The notes under the pieces were generated by a model, which worked only from the letters and a program-made list of their open reading frames with translations, ran no database searches and had not been told where the DNA came from. The position numbers were made by a program, and so were the translations under genes. Positions 1-11,700 of a stretch of 64,000 nucleotides of DNA are shown piece after piece. The number at the start of each line of letters is the position of its first letter. Position 1 is the stretch's first letter. The stretch is from positions 57,589,922 to 57,653,921 of the forward strand of contig NC_053149.1 of NCBI RefSeq assembly GCF_016808335.1, written 5' to 3'. Source of the DNA: Panicum virgatum (Eukaryota; Streptophyta; Magnoliopsida; Poales; Poaceae).

Positions 1-644
1 GGCGGGGTAGCGTCGGTTCATCCGGTCACTCATAACCCGAAGTAGCCGTTGGACTCCTGACGGCTAACGCAGAGACCACCGGTTGAACCGATGCAATGCA
101 CCGATGCCTCATCGGTTCAACCGGTGCTGAAGGGTCTTCTTTTGACAGCTGACGTCATTGCACCGATGGTATGCACCGATGCACCATCGGTTGAACCGGT
201 GCTGAAGGATCTTCTCCTGGGTACTTGACATCGTCTCTGGTACACAGTCCGGCCAAAACACCGATGCCCTTTCTTTGACCGTCGGTTCAACCGGTGCCTA
301 TAGGCTGACTTGGCTTCCATTTCATCCTGCACCAAACATCGTAGCGTCGGTTCTTCCGACAAGCGTCGGATGCACCGGTGCCCCTGGCGTCGGTTCTTCC
401 GGTGCTCCTAACCGAAGAGCTTTTAGGGCGCTGCCCTGAGACCCGCGAGGGGCGGCTCCCCCTCGACCCCCGTAGGGGCAGCCCTTCGGGCCTTGCTACG
501 CCTATCTTCTCTTTCTTTTTGTCATCACTTGAACCTAAAAGCCTGAGAATGATCATCTTAATAATCATATTAGTCCAAGTGTTGTGTTGTCATTCGATCA
601 CCAAAATCACTCGAAATGGCATAAATGGTGCCATGTTCGTTACA
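1..644 (-). mobile_element. LTR fragment, family A (cut by window edge)
   Basis: Read on the minus strand, this begins TGTAACGAACATGGCACCAT at 644 and runs off the left edge of the window. The same start and the same scattered boxes occur in the solo LTR at 40118-41579. The body is full of short near-palindromic boxes of the type CACCGGTTGAACCGATG and ATCGGTGCA. No coding frame is supported; the open frames here are by-products of GC-rich repeat sequence. The interior of the element, if any, would lie outside the window. Confidence 0.75.
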
Positions 645-966
645 GCGTCTCCTCATAAGAGAAGACTTAAATGTGTTACCAACATCAGTCGCAGGAGGCT
701 GATGACACATTTATTACATCAGATGGTTCATTACCGTACAACTCTACACGGTAGTGAGCAGAGAAGCGCCACTATCGCGAGGATTACAATCCACACACAC
801 ACAACGATATTAAATATAAAAAAGAAGTCATCAGAGACTTGCGCCATGCGGTATCTCCTACGGGTGACCCTAATCCACAAGCAAGGCTGGGTGCAGGACG
901 GTACCCCTACTCAACGTCATCAGGTACAAAGTCTGGATCTTCTTCTGTAAAAATAAAGAATGGGGT

Positions 967-982
967 GAGTACAAACGTACTC
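967..982. repeat. Perfect hairpin GAGTAC-loop-GTACTC
   Basis: A 6-bp inverted repeat with a 4-base loop. It is repeated at 4951-4966 in the inverted copy of the same LTR-end sequence. Both copies sit just before a splice-acceptor-like CAG and a short acidic tail frame, so the position is conserved between the copies. Confidence 0.7.
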
Positions 983-3840
983 AGCAAGTCCAACCATACC
1001 CACGGAGGGGGTATAAACAGAATATAATGCACAGGGTAAATCAAGGATAAGGCTAGGGTTTGATTTGCGGAAAGCAATATTTTATGCAGGGGTTCATTTG
1101 AAAGAAAGATTCTCCAAAACTAGTTCTCTTGTACCGAGTAACACGAGGAGTTGATTCACACAGAATCCAAGTTTTAAGCTGCTACCGGATTCCTCATCTG
1201 CCGTAGCACACGGCACAACTGCCGGACACATTTCCAAAACAACTCACGCCAACCCATCCCACAATAAACACTAGTTATGTGACTACACCGTAACTCGCCC
1301 AGTACCGTGGGCACGGCTATTCGAATAGATTCTTAACTCTGCAGAGGTGTGCAACTTTACCCACAAGCGGGGGTACCACAACTCTATCACCTTAGTGTCG
1401 GTGCAGGTCCCAACAAAGCCATTACCCACCTTATCTAGACCTGACTAGCCATCACGGGATGCACCAAGGGGTTATTGACCTTTCACCTAGGTTTAACCGG
1501 GGCATAAGTCACCCAGAGCTTAACCCTTTTCCTTAGTCACCCGTTGCTCTCAGCTCTCCTGATGGCTATCAGACTAGCTAGTGGGATTTATGCTAAGCCG
1601 TTGCCCATACAACGGTCGAGTGGTTTGCACGATAGTGGAGTTAGGTGATCTGTCACACTAACTCGGTCCTTAGTTGTGACAAGATGGATATCTCCCTTCC
1701 TTACTTTGCCACACAAGCACGAGCACACCAAACGGCAAATCACACCGAAATGCCATCAATCCCGTCTAGACTCATCATTCGAAAATTCCACTTTTATCCC
1801 TTCCCACACACACACACACACACCTTTTTCTTTATAAAACAAGTTGTATAAAGTGGCAGGTCCTAAGCGTTCTAGTATCGATTAACGTTCAAGTAAAATC
1901 AGACATTAATCTAGGTGGTCAAGGAATGGTTGTCACAAATCAAGGGGTGGCTATCCAATCGTGTTTTCAGCAAGCAAAACATATGCAATTTTGTAAAACA
2001 GGCCAATAGGTTGTGTTCATAAAAACTAGGACAAAATATGCATCAAAGGACGGGATTGAACTTGCCGTCTTCGAAGCCTTCGGGGAGGTCCTGGTCGTAG
2101 CATTGTCCTTCGGGCTCAGCGTCGTGGAACTGGTCCTCGTTCGCTGGCTCGCAGTACTGCTCGTCAACGGGCTCTCCTTCATTCACACCGTGGTCTATGA
2201 CGCATACAACAAACACGTAATCAAGAAAAAGAAATAAAAGTTTTATCGTCGAGCTCGAATCGGAAATAATTAAAATATGGATATAGAAGTAATATCTTTG
2301 GACAATTTCTTAATGGCATGGCCAAAACTATGCTAGGAAAGGCGTGGTAAAGTTTTGGGTCAAACGGAGATGGTTTGGCGCATATAATGATAGGTCGTAT
2401 ATAGGTCTAGGGGTTAAATAAAGAGTCGGGCACCTATTTGTAATTATTCTTGAGAAGGCAGGGGCCTGTTTATAATTTTTGGAAACATTTGGATCATTCT
2501 GGAAGGGCTAGGGGTCTATTTGGAATTGAGTTTATACGAGGGAAGGGTTTATTTTGAAATATATAAAGGAGAAGGGTTTCTTTTTGCAAATTGACTAAAA
2601 GGGGGAGGGTTCTTAAAGGAATAAGGAGAAGGGGAGGGGCTTTTGGGCAAAAGCCCTCTCTTTCCCCTTCCTCCTTCCCGCAGAGCAGGGGAGGCGCGCC
2701 CGGGGCGCCGGCGGCGGCCCTTGCCGGCGACTCAAGGCACGGCGGCCGCTCGGGTCCGGGGAAAAAAGAAGAGGGGCCCCTGGGAGACCGATTCCCCTTC
2801 CCAATTCGTGCAGGGGTGACCCGTGGAGAGGTCCCCATTGTGGCGCACGGTGGCGGCCAACGGCGGCCCTGGTGGCAGTGCTGTGGCCATGGGAACGGGA
2901 CTAGGGGCGGCGGGTGAGCTCCAGGGAGGGGGAGGGGTCCTACCTGGGCTCTGGGTTTGAGTAGGGAGGCGGTGGCACGGGCCAGCCACGGGAGCAGGCG
3001 GCGGCGGGCGGCAGTGCGCGCGGCGGTGGCGCTGTGGGCTAGGAGAAAGAGGTTGGAGATGGTGGGGGTGCTCGTGGGGCGAAAGAGCGGAGCGGGGAGG
3101 TCCCTTTATAGCCGAGGAGAGGCGGTGGGGCTTGGCGGGACGCGGCGCAGGCCGGCGAGCGGTGCGGCCGCATTAACGGCGTCGCGACGCGGCGGCGCTA
3201 GCGGCGAGGCACACTGCGGCGAGGCGCACAGCGGCGAGCATAGGGGGGTAGTGGCGTCGTGCGGCGTGCGCGCGCTGGCGTGTGGTAGAGCGCATGGTGG
3301 CGCTGTTGCTAAGCAACGGGCGGCGCGGCGAACGCACGTGGGCGCGGAGCTTGCCGTGCGCGGGCGGCCGGTGGCTGAGGCGAGCGGGGTCAGGGCGGCC
3401 GGCGAGCGGCGCGGCGAGTGCGCGTGGGGGCGCGCGCGTTAACAGCGAGCGGCGCGGTGGTGACCGCAGTCGTGCGCAAGTGGGCGCAGCGAGGCGCGCA
3501 GCGGCCGGTATCGCGGCGTGGCGAGCTCCTGCGTGCGCGCGGGCGTGCGCACGCGGCGTTGCGAATTGGTGAGCATGCGCGTGTGCGCATGGATTGCAGG
3601 CCCGCGGGATCAGCCGGGGCGCGTACTGTAGCGCGTGGGCGCGTGGAGGCGGCTGGTGCGCGAGCTGAGAAGGGGCTTCGTGCGCGCGGGCAGGGAGCGG
3701 AGCTCGGGTGCGCGTGGCAGGGAGGAGAGGCGCGCGCGGGGAGGGAAGCGGCACGCGGGTCAGGCGAGCAGGGGCCGGGGCGTGCGCGCGCGAGGAGGGA
3801 CTGGGAGCTGGGCTGGGCATGCGCGGGCGCGTGCGGCCAA

Positions 3841-4030
3841 GGAGCAGAGAAGGAAGGAAGGAGAAGGGAGAAGGGAGAAAAGAAAAAGGGAAAAGAGGAA
3901 AAGAAAATGGAGAAAAAGAAAAGAAAAGAAAAGAGGAAAAGAGAAGAGAGAGAGAAAAAGAGAGAAAGAAAATAGAAAAGGGAAAAAAGGAAGTAAAATG
4001 GGGAAAAGAAAAAGGGAAGATGGAGAGGGG
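3841..4030 (+). repeat. Polypurine (GA) tract, about 190 bp
   Basis: Nearly uninterrupted purines on the plus strand, made of GAAGGA, GGGAGAAAAG and similar blocks. On the coding (minus) strand of the surrounding LTR this is a polypyrimidine leader. Several long open frames cross it, but their Lys/Glu/Arg-only (or, antisense, Phe/Leu/Ser-only) composition marks them as by-products. Confidence 0.9.
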
Positions 4031-4407
4031 GAGTGAGTGCGCGCCGGCGGCGATGGCGGGGTGCGCGGGCCAAGGGAGGCGTGCGCGGCCGGGTGCGTGG
4101 GCCAGGGGAGGCGTACGCGGCCGGGTGCGCGGGCCAGGGGAGGTGGGGCACGCGCGGCGCTTGCGGCCAAGCGGCGCGCGGGTGCACGCGGCAGGGAAAA
4201 GAAAAGAGAGATTCGCGGCGACGATCGCGACGGGCGGTGAGGAAAAGGGAGGAGGGTTCGGTCGGCGTTTGGAATCGGATGACAGGACAGCGGAAAAACT
4301 GAGAGGGGATTAGGGTTTAGGGATAACTGAGCTCAACGATGAAAAAGGGTTTTGAAAAAAATATTTTTAGTGTGTGATTTATTTGGTGCATTTTTCGGGT
4401 CGTTACA

Positions 4408-4945
4408 GGCCCAGAGATGTCTCTCTCTTGTAGAGAGGGGCAAATTCCATCTTGACCGACTATGTCTCACAGCATGCTTCTTGACAGACCTGAAAGCCAC
4501 CTTTGTGACTACCCTATTACGGTGCAGCGTTTGATGGCTCCTAAGTAAGTCGGTTCACATCTTGAGTACATACGACGATCTCAGGTCTTAGGACACAGCG
4601 TACATATTGTGTAATGAGAAATCACCATCTCTCGTGTTCGGTCAGTTCAGACTCATGTCCCACATGAGCCCACATTATTAATTTGACATCTACATGTCCA
4701 TGACTTGTGAAACATAGTCATCAACTAATACATGTGCTAGTCTAATATTCATGTGTGTTCTCACATGAACTCTGACTTGGAACAGCTTTAGAATAACCAT
4801 ACAAGTAAAGAGTCTCACAAACAATTCATATAATTGGTAATCAATACAAGTTGCCTTTCATGGATATTCAAGGAACACTTCATTAATCATGAATACAAGG
4901 AAATATGATCATCTCTATGATTTCCTCTAGGGCATATTTCCAACA
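4408..4945 (-). mobile_element. BARE/Angela-like copia LTR
   Basis: The minus strand starts TGTTGGAAATATGCCCTAGA at 4945, the well-known start of BARE-1/Angela class copia LTRs in grasses, and includes a 'gagagagacatctctgggcc' phrase at the other end. It lies exactly between family B (ending 4407) and the inverted family-B fragment starting near 4947. It is probably a solo or truncated LTR. I see no matching 5-bp target duplication. Confidence 0.65.
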
Positions 4946-4946
4946 T

Positions 4947-5445
4947 TGATGAGTACGTTTGTACTCACCCTTACTTAATTTTTACAGAGGAAAATCCAGA
5001 CTTTATTCCCGAGGACGTTGAGTAGGGGTTCCGTTCTGCACCCAACCTTCTCTGTGGTTACGGTCACCTGCAGGAAGCTTCGTATGACGCAAGACTCTGA
5101 TGACCTCTACGTGGTTTATGTTATTGTTTGGGTTTTAGTTGTTGTCCTTGTGATAGTGGCGCTTCATTGTCCATTACTGCGTAGAGTTGTACGGTGATGT
5201 ACCATCTGATGTAAAAAATATGTTATTATTTCATTGGGACTAATATTTATATCACATTTAGGGGACGCGCCTGGAACGTTATACACCTCGAAAACAGTAA
5301 CTTAGGATCGACTCAACGCGCTTAGCCAGAGACGATTAGTCAGTAACCAGATTGGCAAGGCACGGGGCTCGTGAAAGAATGGCAGTGGTTACACTGTTTT
5401 TCTGAAGGTCTCGATGTCCTTCTGATGTAATCAAGTGTAGAGTCA
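4947..5445 (+). mobile_element. LTR family B end fragment, inverted copy
   Basis: This contains the GAGTAC hairpin (4951-4966), a CAG acceptor and the acidic tail NPDFIPEDVE ending in TAG at about 5023. It then continues with sequence alignable by eye to the reverse complement of 645-985, at roughly three quarters identity. After about 5270 the homology fades. No gene is visible in the remainder. Confidence 0.55.
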
Positions 5446-5668
5446 GCCCCTGTTTAGTTCGAAAAAAATTTCTACAGTATTTATCACATCGAATCTTCGA
5501 ACACATGCATAGAGTATTAAATGTAATTGAAAAAATAATTAATTATATAGTTTAATAACAAGACGAATCTTTTAAACTTAATTAATTTGTGATTGAACAT
5601 TAATTGTCTAATAACAACGAAAGTGCTTCAGTTTTCGAATCCAAAAAATTTCACGAACTAAACGTGCC
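5446..5668. mobile_element. Tourist-like MITE 1
   Basis: Terminal inverted repeats are GCCCCTGTTTAGTTCG and its complement at the right end (CGAACTAAACGTGCC). They are flanked by a 3-bp TCA duplication (5443-5445 and 5669-5671). The 223-bp body is AT-rich and non-coding. Three-base duplications and GGCC-TGTTTAGTT ends fit PIF/Harbinger (Tourist) MITEs. Confidence 0.75.
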
Positions 5669-5783
5669 TCAACCTTTGGGAGATCAACAGTTGCTGCTAC
5701 CATATCATGCGTGGCAAAGTGAAATGCTACTCATGTTCTGGGATCATTTTTTATGTGGTTCCACCGTTCCTTCCTCCAGTAGA

Positions 5784-6016
5784 GGCCTCGTTTAGTTTCC
5801 AAAAATATTCACACAATATTCGTCACATCGAATCTTCAGATACATACATGAAGCATTAAATATAGTTAAAAAAATAATTAATTACACAGTCTAACTGATT
5901 AGCACGAGATGAATTTTTTAAACCTAATTAGTCCATAATTGGACATTATTTATCAAGTAACAACAAAATATACTACAGTGTCAAAATCCAAACTTTTTTA
6001 CCAACTAAACACACCC
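5784..6016. mobile_element. Tourist-like MITE 2
   Basis: Ends are GGCCTCGTTTAGTTTCC and CCAACTAAACACACCC, flanked by AGA duplications (5781-5783 and 6017-6019). It belongs to the same family as the neighbour at 5446-5668 and shares the internal phrase TTAAACCTAATTAG with other members. Confidence 0.7.
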
Positions 6017-6083
6017 AGAGTCAGGACAGCTTTTTGTAGCTCCCAAGTTTCTGTCAGAATGCAGAGCGACTCCTGCGAACTTA

Positions 6084-6418
6084 GCCCGTGTTCAGTTGCA
6101 AACTTCCAAATTCAAAAAAAAATTTCCGGCACCCGCATGGAGACTTAAATCTAGACGAAATAAAAAACGCATTGCGACTGCTGTCTGTAAATGGCGAGAC
6201 GAATCTAATGAACCTAATTAGGCTGTAATTAGATGCTAAATTGCTACAGTAATGCTACAGTAAATAATCTCTAATGACAGATTAATTAGGCACATTAGAT
6301 TCGTCTCGCGATTTACAGACGAGTTCTGTAATTATTTTTGTGATTAGTCTATATTTAGTACATCAAATATAAAAAGATGCCTTTTCAAAATTTTTACAGT
6401 CTGCAACTAAACGGGGCC
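6084..6418. mobile_element. Tourist-like MITE 3, strongly palindromic
   Basis: Ends are GCCCGTGTTCAGTTGCAAAC and the complement of GGCCCCGTTTAGTTGCAGAC, flanked by TTA duplications (6081-6083 and 6419-6421). The 335-bp element holds a long internal inverted repeat (phrases GAGACGAATCTAATG and CATTAGATTCGTCTC about 100 bp apart), so its transcript could fold into a hairpin. Confidence 0.85.
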
Positions 6419-6427
6419 TTAGACTGA

Positions 6428-6670
6428 GGCCCTGTTTAGTTGCATCCAAAATTCCAAAACTTTACAAGATTTTTCGTCACATCGAATTTTTTAACGCATG
6501 CATGAAGTATTAAATCTACACGAAATAAAAAACTAATTGCATAGTTTGCTTGTAAATCACGAGACGAATCTAATGAGCTTAATTAATCTATAATGGGATA
6601 ATAATTACCAAATACAAACGAAAGTACTACAGTGTTTTACACCGTAAAATTTTTGCAACTAAACACAGGC
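6428..6670. mobile_element. Tourist-like MITE 4
   Basis: Ends are GGCCCTGTTTAGTTGCATCC and GCAACTAAACACAGGC, flanked by TGA duplications (6425-6427 and 6671-6673). It starts only 6 bp after the target duplication of MITE 3, making a tandem cluster of four family members within 1.3 kb. Confidence 0.8.
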
Positions 6671-6673
6671 TGA

Positions 6674-8055
6674 TTTGAGCACGTCTGTTCATAAACCTAG
6701 CTCCTCGGCATGATCTTAGGGTATGGTTGGTCTGCTATGGTAAACTTCGCATTTGTACAGCGAACACAAGTGACAAGGGTATCGGCTCCAACTGCATTCC
6801 AACTGCCAGAATTCCAGTACAAACCGACCTCTAAAATCCTGCGTCTCGCTAGCCTGACGCTGCAAATGCTACTACTACCTCCTACACCAATCGATAATCA
6901 CTGGGGGCAAGATCACAAGAGCCTGTTGCTCTCTAATGAATCTCCATCAAAATGATTAAAGAAAACGCACCGTCAGTGTCAGTGGCCACCACAGCACGCA
7001 GCTCTCTCCCTCATTTTTATTCGAGTTAAAGTATGGTAGTAAGACTGATTGGCCTCGGAACACGAGCTGAGCCGTGGCAGGAAACAGTTCTGCAAAGCCG
7101 CGCTTATTAATCCTACAGTACTACGTCTGCTAAAGCGGGATGCAATGGCAAGCATCAGCGGCGCAGAGGACAAGAGAAACGGATTTGCTTGCCGGGGCCA
7201 CGGCCCACGCCACCCCGTGCCTCCAAAAGTCCAATCGTGCTGCGGTCGGCCGCGGGCAGCGGAGCCACCACCCAGCTTTGCGGTTTCCCTCGGCATCCGC
7301 GGCGGCGGTCACGCATGAGGTAGGAGTGTCATCAATATAATTATTAAAATTAAAAATTTGAGAACTGTGCTAGTGGAGTATTATACCGGTACTTCTCTCA
7401 TATTTCATGATACTCCTTTCTTCTCTCTCATCATACTATTAATACATATTAGCATATTTAATGTTCATAACACTCCTATAATAATTCTATTAAAATTGGC
7501 CTAGTCTTCGTGCGCGCCGATAGTTTTTACTGCGCCGCACCGCTCCACTAGTTACTGCTGGTGGCGAGCTGAGCTCGGGGCGTACTCTACAGAAGAGAGG
7601 CCAGGGACAAAGGCTGTTGGGCCGTGGCCGTGGTCCAGGCCTGAGGCTTGCGCCAGGTAGGTCAGGTGAGCCGAGAGCAATGGCTGCGTAGGCAGCTCAT
7701 TGCCCTGGTAATTGGTTGAACGCAGCACACACAGAACGTGGCATGAATGGGCGCGGCGGCATAGGGAAGGAGGCGAGAGAATGTTTGTCCTGTGACAGGC
7801 GAGGGAGGCGACGACGGAGGGCCGAACAGCAGGAGTGTGTACACCTTGTTGTTTGTGGGCGAGGCCAGCCCGCACGGCCCAGTACTAAACTCCTAGGCCG
7901 CCGACAATGGCCCTGTTTGCATGGGCCAATGTCCCGGCCCAATCATGGTGTGAACGCCTTCCGGTGGATCATAGGCACGGCCAGTACTAAAACTCGTAGA
8001 TCGATTTCGCTACATATCGATACCAGCAACGGAAACAAAGCCATCCCATCCTAGT
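6674..8055. other. Intergenic, no gene recognised
   Basis: There is moderately GC-rich sequence at 6960-7320 and 7530-7930, and an AT-rich stretch at 7320-7510. Open frames of 60-110 codons occur on both strands, but none shows a known domain, splice pattern or biased composition. I see no RNA gene. Confidence 0.5.
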
Positions 8056-8059
8056 TGAC

Positions 8060-8757
8060 ATGGGCCTCGGCTTCAGATGACTCTTTATACATACAGAGAG
8101 ATACAGAGCTCTTACGCGTAATTGCTATGGCAAAGATACCAGTGATACTGCCCTGGCTGATGGCCAGTCCAGAATACCATCTTTAACAATCAACCACAAG
8201 TTCTTCGTGAAGCAATCAGGTACAGCTAGCCATGGAATAGGATCACCAGATCATTTGATGAATATGCGATGCTAAACTGCTGGACACCCATTGAACACGA
8301 GAGTTGCTTTTCCATTTCCAAATATGGCAGCAGTAGCAAACTGGCTATCACCAAAACTTCAAGCTGCAACACAACTGAGGAAAGCAGAAATATGGACTCA
8401 TTACTAGCATAAAAAAATGATATTAATTTGTAGTTAATACCATAGTTATATTTATAGCATCTAACAAAGCATGAGCCTTATGAAAGCAAATCTGGTAAAT
8501 TTATTAACCAAACTCTGAAGAACATATCTTGCTGTAGAATACTAGAATCACCATAGTGTCACGAGAGCACTGTTCAAGTTAAAACTAGACATTTAGGTTC
8601 CATATAGTCAGTCTAAAAAGATTGAAGACACCAACACCCATGATTTAGAGTATAACAACACAGATCGAAACAAATAGAGTGAGTACATTCTTACCAGTTC
8701 ATTTGCCCTTGCCTGCTTTGACTAAGCAGGCGCAGAAATACCAACAGAAGCTCTGAT
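8060..8757 (-). other. Probable 3' UTR of the PPR gene with an intron
   Basis: Downstream of the stop (8758-8760, minus) there is a good donor, AACTG|gtaagaatg, at about 8694 and an acceptor, gttgcag|CTTGAAG, at about 8365. Together they predict a 330-bp intron inside the 3' UTR. Such an intron more than 50 nt after the stop codon would make the mRNA a candidate for nonsense-mediated decay. No other gene is seen here. Confidence 0.4.
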
Positions 8758-11700
8758 CTATACATATTCAAGGTCTCCAGAAGATGCATCATCCAATACA
8801 TTCCTGTCGAGGCCAGAGCCCGCTTCTTCTTCCAAGTCACTATCAAGGTGTATACTTTCTGCCTCTTGCAGTTCATCTGTAACAGGGTCTCCTTTTGTTG
8901 CCTCTTCAGTTTTACTATCAGGGTAAACCCTCATCCTGATGCGCTTGCCTTTAATGTATCGATATTCCCATTTTGGTGGTGGGTATTTCTTCTTTAACTT
9001 TTCATATTTGTCCATCATCTCTAACTTCTGAAATGCATCACCTAACATCCGGACAATTGAACCATCAGGTCTAACACCTAGTTCCTCCATATCAGCAAAA
9101 ACCTGGAGAATTTACAAGGAATATATCACACAGTGAGAAGAGAACAGCTAAATGATTCTCCCCTACTCATGTTTCTGTTTAGTAGATTTTCTACCATGGG
9201 GAAAAATGTTATGAGGCCAAACCTCAACTTTAATTAAAAACGTATGTGTCGTGGGACTTCTAGGGTACCCACAGCCGGGTGGCGGAACGCACCCGCCTAT
9301 TCCCAGAGAGGGAGTACTTGGGGAAGTACTAGGCGATTGGGCTAATCTGGCTCTGAGACAAGCACACAAGAACACACGATCTAGAGTGGTTCGGGCCGCC
9401 GGAGCGTAATACCCTACCTCCACTGGGAGAGGTATTGATCTTGATTGTGTATGAATCTATCCTCTGCCGGGTCTTGGTTTTCACCCCGCCTGAGTTTTCT
9501 TCTAGCGGACGCCCCCCTTTTATAGACCAAGGGGTGCGGATACATAGGACGTTGAGGCCCCGACAGGTGGGCTCAACGTGACTGTGTAGCATACTGCGCA
9601 GAGTACTTAAATGGCTACAGCGGTTGCGAATCTTTCCTCCGATAAGCTTCCATGCCCTGCTGACCCTCTGACGAAGAGAGATCTTCTCTTGTCCCGTCAG
9701 CAAGGTGCCCGTTAGGGGAACGTAGCTTGCGGCGTGACCTGTTAAGGCTATTATGTAGGCGTCATAATGGGTGAAGCCGAGCCGTCGTATCCAACTGTCA
9801 TGGCAGACTGACAGGCGCGGCGTGGGCGGCGCCAGCAGCCCCACTATGCATCTTGGTAATACGCAGTCAATAATGCCCCCTGGTCAAAGAATCGCCTCGG
9901 CTTCTGCTACATCAATGCGGACGTCCTCCCACCGCAATGAATGCAGTGGTAGGTGAGCCTTAATATGGAGACCAAGCGGCTTTATATATGTGTCTGTGCT
10001 TGCAGACACGTGGCGGCTCCGGACCACCCCGAGGCGGGGTGTCGATTCCTTCCCTTGGTGAGGGGTCCGGTTACTAAACAGGGGGTCCGGATCTCCACGG
10101 GAGGTCCGGAGTCTCCGGCTGTTCGGGCTGAGCGCCCGCTTCTTCGGGAACACGTGGTGCTCCCGGACCTTTCCCAACCAGGGGACGGGTCCGGGACCGT
10201 TGTCAGATGAACAGGGCTCCGAACCGCAGGGGTCCGGCTGCTGGACGTAGTTAAGGATAACTACAAGGCTCTTGCCTAGACACAGCAAGAGGGGGTACCC
10301 CAGTCCTGGGGTACCGACAGTGGCCCCCGGGCCCACCTCGGGAGAGGCACGAACCCGCGGGTGGGGCCTACTATCGTGATGTGTTTCCACGCAAACTTGA
10401 TTGCGTCGGTGTGCTCATGCAAAGAGCGGGTGCTCCGGACCCCTGAGGCCGGTACACCGGTTGCCAGGTTCAGGTTCTAGAGCGCTCTCCACAGGGCGAC
10501 GAAGGTGTAGGCTTAGGGTGCGGAACCAAGTTAAGCGGCTATACAGACCTCGGATCGCTCAGGGAGCAAGCACCTCTTCCCGGACCCGGCTCTTGGCGAC
10601 CGTGGCGAGCGGTCTCCGCCGGAGCGGGCCACCAGAGTGGACTTGAGTCGACCGTGGCGAGCGGTCTCCGCCGGAGCGGGCCACCGGAGTGGACTTGAGT
10701 TATTGCTGACGAACCGATGAAATATGTCACCGGCCCTCACAGTAAGGTGCAAGAAACCAAGTCTTACACTAGAAGGGAGCCCGGGACCTCTAAAGACAGC
10801 AGTCTCGGATACTAGAGTACCTGTAACAGGGTAGTGAAGTACGTGAACTTAGGGTACATTACCAGGCTAAGCTACGCGGAGCTTCTCTACCCCAGGATAC
10901 GAATACCACTTCTCCAGAGCAGGTCCTTAGGGGTCCGGACTGCCTTCCGGCTAGAAGGGGTGTCCTCACCTGACTACAAGCCAGCAACTTAACTTGGATC
11001 GCTAGCAACAAAGAAAAGACTATGTTTGGGAGAATGAGACGGTTAACCAAGAAATAGCCAACCAAAACGAATGAACGTAATCAGGGTGGAGTCGAGATAA
11101 GACTAAGAAAATAAATCTCCTTTATTATTGTGGTTATCATGGTATACATCAGAGGTCGGGATTACGAGGTCGGACCTCTACCGCTCCGGACCATTTTTTT
11201 GCCTGTTTGTGCAGTAAAACCAGAGGTCGGGTTTACAAGGCCGGACCTTGACCGCTCTGGACCACACGTAGGCGCCACATTATTACAAAGGAGGAACTCT
11301 CTTAGTCTTATCTAGGGGTAACCTATAGCTGCCTTCTATACAGCATGTTCTTCTCCGGTTGGAAGTGGTACGGCCACTCCTGAATTCTTCATAGTTGTCG
11401 GAGGCGCATGCGCCCTGGATGTGCCTGAACTGCATCATCTAGCATCACCTCGGGAGCTCGGGGGGGCACTCCTTGCCTAAGAGCTGTCATATGCTTAGGT
11501 AGCATGAGACAAATTCTTTGGCTTTGAATGGTAGAGTCCCCCAGCCGTCGTCGTCTTGCACCGGGAGCCATCCCGCCTGCTACTCGTTGCGCCAGGAACT
11601 GGTTTTCCGCCCTGGCGCAGCGGGAGAATGTGTGCTCGTATGGACGAGCACGGAGCGTGGAGAAGGGCGGTCGTTCGCCTGCTTGTCCTTGGTGCTCGCG

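Larger units (their letters stand above)
645..4407 (-). mobile_element. Long gypsy-like LTR (family B), solo or partial
   Basis: On the minus strand this starts TGTAACGACCCG at 4407, a typical grass gypsy LTR start, and continues through a pyrimidine-rich leader and a GC-rich block. An AT-rich stretch with repeated phrases of the type 'aaatagaccc' follows. The distal part (645-985) is homologous, in inverted orientation, to 4947-5270. Two short acidic reading frames follow splice-like acceptors: one ending at 2043 (contains DQFHDAEPEGQCYDQD) and one ending in DPDFVPDDVE near 925. No gag or pol is present. The far end abuts LTR family A at 644/645, so it may have been clipped by that insertion. 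Treating the 3.7 kb as one LTR is inference from continuity, not from a target duplication. Confidence 0.5.

Noticed and set aside
3390..4187. 265-codon minus-strand frame with a Phe/Leu/Ser block resembling a membrane protein
   Set aside because: The hydrophobic block is only the translation of the polypyrimidine strand.
2957..4313. Several 90-265-codon open frames on both strands
   Set aside because: GC-rich repeat DNA and a polypurine tract; products are low-complexity Arg/Ala/Gly or Lys/Glu runs with no domain, inside an LTR.
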